Below are positions 1 through 3,908 of a stretch of 6,192 nt of DNA, piece after piece. The first letter of the stretch is position 1; each line of letters opens with the position of its first letter. This DNA comes from an uncultured Ruminococcus sp. (GTDB taxonomy: Bacteria; Bacillota_A; Clostridia; Oscillospirales; Acutalibacteraceae): positions 1 through 6,192 of the forward strand of contig CADBXH010000121.1 of the NCBI GenBank assembly GCA_902798605.1, given 5' to 3'. The notes below the pieces were generated by a model that saw nothing but the letters and a program-made list of their open reading frames with translations, was not told where the DNA came from and did not search any database. A program made the position numbers and the translations under genes.

Positions 1-56
1 GTAGCTTGTCCGGCAGGGATTTGTAGCTTAATAATGCCTACAACCTTTTGAGCCAT
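1..56 (-). CDS. rplK: 50S ribosomal protein L11, N-terminal fragment (runs off the window edge)
   Basis: Only the first 18 codons and part of the 19th are present; they read MAQKVVGIIKLQIPAGQA. This is the typical start of L11 (the family begins MAKKVxxxIKLQIPAGKA), in which the conserved IPAG segment opens the N-terminal domain. L11 binds the GTPase-associated region of 23S rRNA and contacts translation factors. The ATG is at 56-54 and is preceded by a good Shine-Dalgarno sequence, GGAGGTT, at 70-64 with 7 bases of spacing. It lies downstream of nusG on the same strand, the usual order in Firmicutes, and rplA (L1) would be expected next, outside the window. The L1-type leader just upstream suggests translational feedback by L1. 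Identification rests on few residues, but motif and context agree. Confidence 0.93.
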   Translation of the reverse strand, partial: MAQKVVGIIKLQIPAGQA

Positions 57-75
57 TGTGTTTAACCTCCAAATT

Positions 76-118
76 CGTGGTAAATTGCGGGACGCCACTG
101 TGTAGGGTCCCTCCCACA
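76..118 (-). promoter_or_regulatory. Ribosomal protein L1 binding leader of the rplK-rplA mRNA (23S rRNA mimic)
   Basis: On the minus strand the RNA reads GUGGGAGGGAC (117-107), a 13-base loop, GUCCC (93-89), GCAAUUUA, CCAC (80-77). GUGG pairs with CCAC and GGGAC pairs with GUCCC. This leaves an asymmetric internal loop of GA on one side and GCAAUUUA on the other. The arrangement matches the L1 stalk of 23S rRNA, which carries GGUGGGAGGC opposite GAAAUACCACC. L1 is known to bind such a mimic upstream of rplK in many bacteria and to repress translation of the L11-L1 operon when free L1 accumulates. The site ends 6 bases before the rplK Shine-Dalgarno sequence, so L1 binding could block ribosome access. 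The match to the 23S site is from memory, but the stems are seen directly. Confidence 0.82.
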
Positions 119-135
119 GGGAACATTACGCTCCC

Positions 136-155
136 AATAAAAAAGCCTTTCGGCT
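136..155 (-). terminator. Weak terminator-like hairpin between nusG and rplK
   Basis: Read on the minus strand, AGCC-GAAA-GGCT (155-144) forms a 4-bp stem capped by a GNRA tetraloop and is followed directly by TTTTTATT. It starts 14 bases after the nusG stop codon. The short stem suggests a partial terminator or RNA-processing/stability element that sets the ratio of nusG to ribosomal-protein transcripts, rather than a full stop. No convincing promoter is seen between it and rplK, so read-through seems necessary. Confidence 0.4.
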
Positions 156-168
156 GATTTATCAAAAA

Positions 169-696
169 TTATTCTTCCAATGCTTCTGCCTGGCTCAGCT
201 CGAGCTCGACAGGAGTTTCGCGTCCGAACATAGAAACAACTACGCGGACATAGTTTTTGTCGGTATCAAGCTCATCTACAACACCGACGAAGTCCTCAAG
301 CGGTCCGTCAATGATCCTTACGGAATCACCGACAGCATACGAAACCTTGACGACCTTTTGCTCAACGCCCATTCTGTAAACTTCGGCGTCTGTGAGCGGT
401 ACGGGTTTTGATCCGGGTCCGACAAATCCGGTACAGCCGCGTATATTGCGCACGACATACCATGTCTCATCGGTATAGACCATCTTTACAAAAACATAAC
501 CGGGGTAGATCTTGTGCTCTACCTCCTTGGTCTTCTCGCCTACGGTCTCTGTTACGACCTCAGTGGGGACCTTTACGTCGATGATCATATCCTGCAGGCT
601 GCGGTTCTCTGCTGTTGTAAGCAGATCGGTCGCGACCTTGTTTTCGTAACCCGAATAGGTATGGATAACATACCACTTTGCCTCATAATCAGCCAT
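169..696 (-). CDS. nusG: Transcription termination/antitermination factor NusG
   Basis: The product is 175 residues long, close to the family length of about 180. NusG binds the RNA polymerase clamp through its N-terminal NGN domain and affects pausing, Rho action and coupling to ribosomes. The NGN domain spans about residues 6-110 and opens with WYVIHTYSGYENKV (8-21). The conserved YPGYVFVKM stretch at 64-72 and the ETWYVVRNIRG..GFVG segment at 78-92 follow. The KOW domain spans about 122-172 and has the expected GDSVRIIDGPLEDFVGVV sequence and an FGRETPVEL tail. The ATG at 696-694 has an AAAGGAAG ribosome site about 9 bases upstream. It lies 41 bases after secE and before rplK, the standard bacterial order, so it is probably co-transcribed with rpmG and secE. 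Confidence 0.97.
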   Translation of the reverse strand: MADYEAKWYVIHTYSGYENKVATDLLTTAENRSLQDMIIDVKVPTEVVTETVGEKTKEVEHKIYPGYVFVKMVYTDETWYVVRNIRGCTGFVGPGSKPVPLTDAEVYRMGVEQKVVKVSYAVGDSVRIIDGPLEDFVGVVDELDTDKNYVRVVVSMFGRETPVELELSQAEALEE

Positions 697-737
697 CGTA
701 ACTCTCTTCCTTTCGTAAGATATCAGTTAAACGCTGA

Positions 738-1064
738 TTATGCGGCCGCTCCGGTCTCCATAACCATACCAAGCAGTGCATACAGACCAGAATCAAGAGC
801 AAATATAAATAAGCCCATGATAATGATTACGGCAATAACGATGCCGAAATTCTTTGTAGTCTGCGCCGGCGTCGGCCATGTGATCTTTTTGAGCTCACCC
901 TTACAAGCTGCGAGGTACTTGATCAGTCTTACAAAAGCATTAGGCTTTTTCTGATTTTTAGCGGCATTTTTAGCAGCCTTTTTTGCGTCTGCCTTTTTTG
1001 CAGCAGGCTTCTTGTCAGCCTTTTTGGCGTCTGCTTTTTTAGCGTTAGCTTTCTTGTCAGCCAT
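738..1064 (-). CDS. secE: Preprotein translocase subunit SecE with a Lys/Ala-rich N-terminal extension
   Basis: SecE clamps SecY in the SecYEG channel that exports proteins across the cytoplasmic membrane. The core is at residues 43-100 of 108. It has an amphipathic helix containing GELKKITWPT (56-65), which carries the family signature ELKKxxWP, followed by one membrane segment at about 73-95 (a GIVIAVIIIMGLFIFAL stretch). Residues 1-41 are an unusual tail built almost only from Lys, Ala, Asp and Asn, with repeated KKADAKKADKK-like units. Gram-positive SecE proteins are often only 60-75 residues, so the tail is an addition, probably cytosolic and disordered. The ATG at 1064-1062 has a perfect AAGGAGG (1077-1071) that overlaps the stop codon of rpmG. 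It sits between rpmG and nusG as expected. The start is well supported, so the tail is likely translated. Confidence 0.94.
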   Translation of the reverse strand: MADKKANAKKADAKKADKKPAAKKADAKKAAKNAAKNQKKPNAFVRLIKYLAACKGELKKITWPTPAQTTKNFGIVIAVIIIMGLFIFALDSGLYALLGMVMETGAAA

Positions 1065-1075
1065 GATGTACCTCC

Positions 1076-1225
1076 TTATTTAGTTTCCTTGTGAAGAGTG
1101 TGTTTCTTGCAGAAGCGGCAGTACTTGTTCATAGACAGTCTGTCGGGACTGTTTTTCTTGTTCTTCATTGTGTTGTAGTTGCGCTGTTTGCACTCTGTGC
1201 AGGCCAATGTGATTTTAACTCTCAT
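1076..1225 (-). CDS. rpmG: 50S ribosomal protein L33 (zinc-binding, Cys-containing form)
   Basis: This is a 49-codon gene beginning [19 protein letters not shown] and ending [14 protein letters not shown]. That is the L33 pattern: a beta-strand start, a first CxxC knuckle (Cys9, Cys12), a basic NKKN turn, NKYC, and a second CxxC (Cys36, Cys39). The four cysteines mark the zinc-binding C+ type, in contrast to the zinc-free C- paralogues used by some Firmicutes under zinc limitation. L33 sits near the ribosomal E site. The ATG at 1225-1223 is preceded by GGGAGGTG with good spacing. The stop codon TAA (1078-1076) overlaps the Shine-Dalgarno sequence of secE, so the two genes are probably translated in a coupled way. 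Length and sequence fit the family completely. Confidence 0.96.
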   Translation of the reverse strand: MRVKITLACTECKQRNYNTMKNKKNSPDRLSMNKYCRFCKKHTLHKETK

Positions 1226-1312
1226 AACGGCACCTCCCGGTTATTCGGAATATTTTTAGCCTCCCTCAACAGGGCACAAAGAATTGGTCAAACTCATAGT
1301 TTTCCTTAACAT

Positions 1313-1349
1313 TTAAAGCCTCCCCCAACAGTTTAGCTTTAAGGGAGGC
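1313..1349 (-). repeat. Two mutually exclusive stems in the rpmG upstream region
   Basis: GCCTCCC (1318-1324) is the exact complement of GGGAGGC (1343-1349), giving a 7-bp stem. The overlapping TTAAAGC (1313-1319) is the exact complement of GCTTTAA (1336-1342), giving another 7-bp stem. Because the arms overlap at the base pair GC and are ordered the same way on each side, only one stem can form at a time. This could be an RNA switch in the leader of rpmG, or simply a decayed repeat unit. The pairing is seen directly; function is not shown. Confidence 0.45.
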
Positions 1350-1389
1350 GGCGCGGCACTTTATTGCCGTGACGTATGATGAGCAAGCG

Positions 1390-1419
1390 TTTATACCGCG
1401 TTTTCCGTTACAATCATAA
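1390..1419 (-). promoter_or_regulatory. Possible promoter of rpmG-secE-nusG
   Basis: On the minus strand a -10-like TATAAA (1395-1390) lies 18 bases after TTATGA (1419-1414), which matches only half of the TTGACA consensus. If used, it would give a leader of about 155 bases that includes the overlapping hairpins at 1313-1349. Nothing nearer to rpmG looks better: TTGACC at 1291-1286 has no matching -10. This is a weak call made because a ribosomal protein transcript is expected to start in this gap. Confidence 0.25.
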
Positions 1420-1439
1420 CTTGCACGATAGGAAACACA

Positions 1440-1472
1440 GCTCCCCCGTAACAAGCGACGGGGGAGCCTTAG
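1440..1472. terminator. Strong 10-bp stem-loop after the 264-residue hypothetical gene
   Basis: GCTCCCCCGT (1440-1449) and ACGGGGGAGC (1458-1467) pair perfectly around an 8-base loop. It lies 21 bases beyond the stop of the minus-strand gene that ends at 1489, so it most simply terminates or caps that transcript. The T-run that follows the stem (CTTAGTTTTTT) lies on the plus-strand side. Minus-strand transcripts meet only TGTGTTTCC after the stem. The stem is certain, but the direction and efficiency are not. Confidence 0.6.
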
Positions 1473-1488
1473 TTTTTTATAGGTTAAT

Positions 1489-2283
1489 TTACTTCTGATT
1501 CAAAAGCGTGCTTCCGATTGATTTTCTCGCCTTTTTGGGGACTTCGGGTTTTACCTCTTTGCCCTTGTACTTCCTTGCTGCCGCGGCAGGCTTTTCGAGC
1601 TCCTCGTTAAAGTACTCGCTGAGCTTGTCATACTCCTCGTCGTCGAGCGAGTTGAGGAGCACGATCGTTATGATCGAGCGCGTGTCGCGGTCGCCGTTGC
1701 CGTACTGGGTGTTGAAGACGTTGGCGAGCTTTTCGGTCTCTTTTTTGCTTGAGCTCTTCAGGTAATCAGCCACCTTGGGCGCGATGTGCTCCTTTGCAAA
1801 GGTCGCGCCGCGGAACGGGTAGTAGCAATCCTCTTCGTTTTGGATCTCCTCCCTGAGCTCGGGGAAGTATGTGACAAAGCGCTTTGCCAAAAACTTGGGG
1901 TCAGCCGTTCCGTCGTCTGATTTTTTCTTTTTCTTTTTGACCTGCTTAGCGCGCTTAATAGCTACGGTGCCGGAAACGCCTTCGACAAAGTCGTTTGCAA
2001 TACTTTCGGCATCCTTTTGGTCGGCGACCTCGTCGTCATAAAGCCAAGTGGCGAGGATCTTCCAGTCGTTGTCGGGCCCTTCCTCGGTCATTGCCGCCGA
2101 GCGCAGGACCATCTGCTGCTTTTCCGAGACATATACGACCGAATACGCCACGTTCTCGCTTGTGAACAGAGATACAAGGTCTCCGCCTGTCTCGTCAGAT
2201 ACCTTTTGCTTTTCGTAGCCCTGCTTTACAAGCTCGTCCTCTACCCTTTTAGATATAAATTCAAACGCCTTTTTATATTCCAA
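1489..2283 (-). CDS. Conserved-looking hypothetical protein, 264 residues, two domains joined by a Lys-rich linker
   Basis: I do not recognise a named function. The start is TTG (2283-2281), chosen because AAAGGAAG lies exactly 6 bases upstream and a strong promoter precedes it; no in-frame ATG lies nearby upstream. Residues 1-110 form a mixed alpha/beta region (VAYSVVYVSEKQQMVLRS strands, a TWLYDDE segment, and a helix around DAESIANDFVEG). A run KQVKKKKKK (113-121) links it to a mostly helical second half with FLAKRFVTYFPELREEI (131-147), a YYPFRGATF segment (154-162), and DTRSIITIVLLNSL (200-213). The last 35 residues are basic (KYKGKEVKPEVPKKARK). There is no signal peptide or membrane helix, so it is probably cytosolic. 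It has its own promoter and lies between two housekeeping clusters on the same strand as rpmG. Codon use resembles its neighbours, and the protein may be lineage-specific in Ruminococcus-like bacteria. Confidence 0.87.
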   Translation of the reverse strand: MEYKKAFEFISKRVEDELVKQGYEKQKVSDETGGDLVSLFTSENVAYSVVYVSEKQQMVLRSAAMTEEGPDNDWKILATWLYDDEVADQKDAESIANDFVEGVSGTVAIKRAKQVKKKKKKSDDGTADPKFLAKRFVTYFPELREEIQNEEDCYYPFRGATFAKEHIAPKVADYLKSSSKKETEKLANVFNTQYGNGDRDTRSIITIVLLNSLDDEEYDKLSEYFNEELEKPAAAARKYKGKEVKPEVPKKARKSIGSTLLNQK

Positions 2284-2289
2284 TTTAAT

Positions 2290-2297
2290 CTTCCTTT
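2290..2297 (-). promoter_or_regulatory. Ribosome binding site that fixes the TTG start
   Basis: AAAGGAAG on the minus strand is followed by 6 bases and then TTG (2283-2281). The same AAGGAAG core precedes nusG and the 65-codon gene in this window. This supports initiation at the rare TTG codon rather than at an internal ATG. Confidence 0.75.
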
Positions 2298-2323
2298 CGG
2301 ATAAAAATCATATTTGCCATATT

Positions 2324-2352
2324 ATTATATTATAAAAAGTATAATATTGCAA
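2324..2352 (-). promoter_or_regulatory. Near-consensus sigma-A promoter of the 264-residue hypothetical gene
   Basis: On the minus strand the -35 box is TTGCAA (2352-2347, 4 of 6 consensus). The spacer is exactly 17 bases and very AT-rich, and the -10 box is a perfect TATAAT (2329-2324). Transcription would start near 2317, giving a leader of about 34 bases before the TTG start. The good match suggests strong, housekeeping-type expression of an unknown protein. Confidence 0.8.
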
Positions 2353-2432
2353 GTCTTTTAAACCTTTCCTGAGTTTTTCTGTTATCCGCCTTTTATTCTC
2401 GACTTTATACATCTGCTTCGCCTGACGATGCT
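2353..2432. other. Gap segment with no recognised element
   Basis: These 80 bases lie between the promoter of the hypothetical gene and the inverted repeat at 2433. I see no gene, RNA or clear hairpin here. The segment could be the outer part of the neighbouring repeat or plain spacer. The rest of the 2284-2630 gap is covered by the entries for the two promoters, the inverted repeat and the palindrome. Confidence 0.5.
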
Positions 2433-2529
2433 GCTGTCATTCTGAGGCTCTGCCGAAGAATCTCGTACCTCTTTATCAAATGTTGTCGGAAACATTATGA
2501 GATCCTTCGCTAAAGCTCAGGATGGCAGC
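2433..2529. repeat. About 97-bp imperfect inverted repeat, mobile-type intergenic repeat
   Basis: The left arm (2433-2464) begins GCTGTCATTCTGAG and ends CGAAGAATCTC. The right arm (2499-2529) begins GAGATCCTTCG and ends CTCAGGATGGCAGC. Complemented, the right arm matches the left along nearly its full length with a few substitutions and one length difference. A perfect inner hairpin AATGTT/AACATT (2479-2484 with 2491-2496) sits at the tip, so the whole can fold as one long stem. The sequence TGTCATTCTGAG...CGAAGAATCTC recalls a palindromic repeat common between genes in many bacterial genomes. It codes for nothing and probably moved or spread as a small non-autonomous element. Confidence 0.72.
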
Positions 2530-2530
2530 G

Positions 2531-2573
2531 ATCCGTTCAACAAGTGCAATTAAGCACTTGCAACCAAACGGAT
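2531..2573. repeat. Nested palindrome next to the murI promoter
   Basis: The outer arms ATCCGTT (2531-2537) and AACGGAT (2567-2573) pair perfectly over 7 bp. The inner arms CAAGTGC (2541-2547) and GCACTTG (2554-2560) also pair over 7 bp around AATTAA. The unpaired parts between the arms are CAA and CAACCA. It begins one base after the 97-bp inverted repeat and its right inner arm overlaps the -35 box of murI. It may be a second repeat element, an operator, or the end of an upstream transcript; no T-run follows it. Confidence 0.65.
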
Positions 2574-2586
2574 ATTGTGGTATGAT
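2558..2586 (+). promoter_or_regulatory. Promoter of the murI-DUF1934-argS operon (extended -10)
   Basis: The -35 box TTGCAA (2558-2563) is followed by a 17-base spacer and the -10 box TATGAT (2581-2586, 5 of 6). TG one base upstream of the -10 gives an extended -10, TGGTATGAT. Transcription should begin near 2593. An AT-rich dyad, TATAATA (2595-2601) with TATTATA (2610-2616), lies just downstream and could be an operator or leader hairpin. The perfect TATAAT at 2595-2600 has no well-spaced -35 box, so it is the less likely choice. Confidence 0.7.
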
Positions 2587-2630
2587 TTAAGCTGTATAAT
2601 AATGTATACTATTATAAAGAAGGTTTTTGT

Positions 2631-3449
2631 ATGTCATCAGCCAACGCGATCGGCGTTTTTGACTCGGGACTCGGCGGGCTCAGCGCCGTAAAGGAGTTTT
2701 TGCACGTCCTCCCGAACGAAAAAATCATATACTTCGGCGACACGGGAAGGGTCCCCTACGGCACCAGAAGCCGCGACACCATTAAAAAATACGCGTTTCA
2801 GGACGCTCATTTTCTGCTTGAAAACAACGTCAAGATGGTCGTTGCCGCCTGCGGAACCGTCAGCTCGGTCGCAGGAACTCAGCTTGAAGAAAAGCTGCCC
2901 GTGCCTTATACGGGAGTTGTAAACCCCACCGCCTACACCGCCGTGCGCAAAACCAAAAACGGCAGGATCGGTGTGATCGGAACCTCTGCGACGGTCAACA
3001 GCCACAGCTACAAAACCCGCTTGCAAAAGCTCGACCCAAAGGTCGAGGTGTTTGAGCAGGCTTGTCCGCTTTTTGTTCCGCTTGTGGAAAACGGCGTTAT
3101 CCACCGCGACGACCAGATCACAAGGCTTGTTGTCAGGCGTTACCTCGGCGAGCTAAAGGAGCAGGGAGTTGACGCGCTGATTTTGGGCTGCACCCATTTT
3201 CCGCTTCTGCGCGACGCGATATCCGACTATATGGGCGAGGGCGTAGAGCTGATCGACTCGGGATATGAGACCGCTATCTATGCCGCAAAGGTGTTAAAGG
3301 AGCAGGAGCTTCTCAACGATGACGCGACCGCCAAAACCCCCGAATTCTATGTCAGCGACACACCCGAAGGTTTTAAAAATGTCGCGGGGCTGTTTTTGGG
3401 CAGGGATATGGAGCACACCGTCACCCAAATCGACATTGAACAGTATTGA
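2631..3449 (+). CDS. murI: Glutamate racemase
   Basis: MurI interconverts L- and D-glutamate in the cytoplasm and supplies the D-Glu of the peptidoglycan stem peptide. The 272 residues match the usual length. Family motifs appear in order: IGVFDSGLGG (7-16) with the substrate-binding Asp11-Ser12, YFGDTGRVPYG (34-44), the first catalytic cysteine Cys74 in VAACGTVSS, IGVIGTSATV (113-122), and the second catalytic cysteine Cys187 in LILGCTHFPLL with Thr188-His189. The first motif is normally CNT(A/S); here Asn is replaced by Gly75. Both catalytic cysteines remain, so activity is expected. The ATG at 2631 follows AAAGAAGG with 7 bases of spacing. It is the first gene of an operon, and the stop codon overlaps the ribosome site of the next gene. 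Confidence 0.97.
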   Translation: MSSANAIGVFDSGLGGLSAVKEFLHVLPNEKIIYFGDTGRVPYGTRSRDTIKKYAFQDAHFLLENNVKMVVAACGTVSSVAGTQLEEKLPVPYTGVVNPTAYTAVRKTKNGRIGVIGTSATVNSHSYKTRLQKLDPKVEVFEQACPLFVPLVENGVIHRDDQITRLVVRRYLGELKEQGVDALILGCTHFPLLRDAISDYMGEGVELIDSGYETAIYAAKVLKEQELLNDDATAKTPEFYVSDTPEGFKNVAGLFLGRDMEHTVTQIDIEQY

Positions 3450-3452
3450 GGA
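3448..3452 (+). promoter_or_regulatory. Ribosome site that sets the DUF1934 start at 3457
   Basis: GAGGA overlaps the murI TGA stop and is followed by AATT and then ATG at 3457. The frame stays open upstream to an ATG at 3319, but that would overlap murI by 131 bases and has no family-like sequence. The 3457 start is therefore preferred, with translational coupling to murI. Confidence 0.75.
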
Positions 3453-3456
3453 AATT

Positions 3457-3903
3457 ATGGAGAATCAGGAAAAAGAAAAATATATGATTTCGATCATCGG
3501 CGAGCAGAGCCTTGACGGCGAGACCGATAAGATCGAGGTGATCACCTCGGGCAAATTTATGCGCAAGCGCGATCACTACTACATCGGATACAAGGAATAC
3601 AGCGAGGAAAACCCCGCCGAGTATTACGACAACCTTATAAAGGTCGAGGAAAATATGGTGACCATCAACCGCAAGGGTCAAAACCAAACCCGGCTTATAC
3701 TTGAAAAAGGCAGGCGTCACCAGTGCGTATATCAGACCATCGCGGGCGACTTTACCATCGGCGTTTTTACAAAGACGCTCGAAAACAAGCTGACCGAAAA
3801 GGGCGGTACGCTCGAGGTGAGCTACACGCTCGATTTTGACGCCAACCTGATGAGCGAGAACAGGTTTTTTATTAAGGTAGAAGAAAAGCAGATTGAGGAG
3901 TAA
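3457..3903 (+). CDS. DUF1934 (YwiB-like) beta-barrel protein of unknown function
   Basis: The 148-residue protein resembles the DUF1934 family, whose Bacillus subtilis member YwiB is encoded next to argS. Family-like features are SIIGEQSLDGETDKIEVITSGKF at the start (strand and polar turn), HYYIGYKEYSE (40-50), VTINRKGQNQTRLILEKG (68-85) with the conserved R.G turn, and GDFTIGVFTKTL (97-108). GGTLEVSYTLDFDANLMSENRFFIKV (116-141) follows. These alternating strands suggest a small cytosolic calycin-type barrel, with no signal peptide or membrane segment. The biochemical role is not known to me. It lies 7 bases after murI and 5 before argS, and its end carries the argS ribosome site GAGGAG (3895-3900), so expression is tied to both. 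The family assignment comes from sequence pattern plus neighbourhood and is fairly secure. Confidence 0.87.
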   Translation: MENQEKEKYMISIIGEQSLDGETDKIEVITSGKFMRKRDHYYIGYKEYSEENPAEYYDNLIKVEENMVTINRKGQNQTRLILEKGRRHQCVYQTIAGDFTIGVFTKTLENKLTEKGGTLEVSYTLDFDANLMSENRFFIKVEEKQIEE

Positions 3904-3908
3904 TCAAA

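Larger units (their letters stand above)
1226..1488. other. Repeat- and hairpin-rich gap upstream of rpmG
   Basis: No convincing gene or tRNA lies here. The gap holds two near-identical 15-mers, AGCCTCCCTCAACAG (1258-1272) and AGCCTCCCCCAACAG (1317-1331), differing at one base. It also holds a hairpin GCCTCCC/GGGAGGC (1318-1324 with 1343-1349), a small hairpin CGGCA/TGCCG (1354-1358 with 1365-1369), and the strong stem listed separately at 1440-1467. The minus-strand promoter of rpmG-secE-nusG must lie here or farther upstream. The C-rich, terminator-like units look like an intergenic repeat family, present as one fuller copy and one decayed copy. Confidence 0.55.

Noticed and set aside
722..738. 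A small 5-bp hairpin ATCAG/CTGAT between secE and nusG
   Set aside because: Too weak and without a T-run; likely chance pairing in a 41-base gap.
514..954. A plus-strand frame across nusG and secE
   Set aside because: It lies antisense to two well-identified conserved genes and has no family-like sequence or ribosome site.
1266..1454. A 62-codon minus-strand reading frame upstream of rpmG
   Set aside because: It runs across the strong stem and both repeat elements, has no ribosome site, and its protein shows no domain-like pattern; its composition follows the repeats.
1226..1488. A tRNA gene (often near rpmG-secE in other genomes)
   Set aside because: No cloverleaf, no GTTCRANTC-type T-arm and no acceptor stem pairing were found on either strand.
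2637..3104. Minus-strand frames inside murI, and similar ones inside argS
   Set aside because: They mirror the coding frame of highly conserved enzymes; no start signals and no recognisable domains.
3319..3456. A longer N-terminus for the DUF1934 gene starting at 3319
   Set aside because: It would overlap murI by 131 bases, the added residues look like an out-of-frame reading of murI, and the ATG at 3457 has its own ribosome site.
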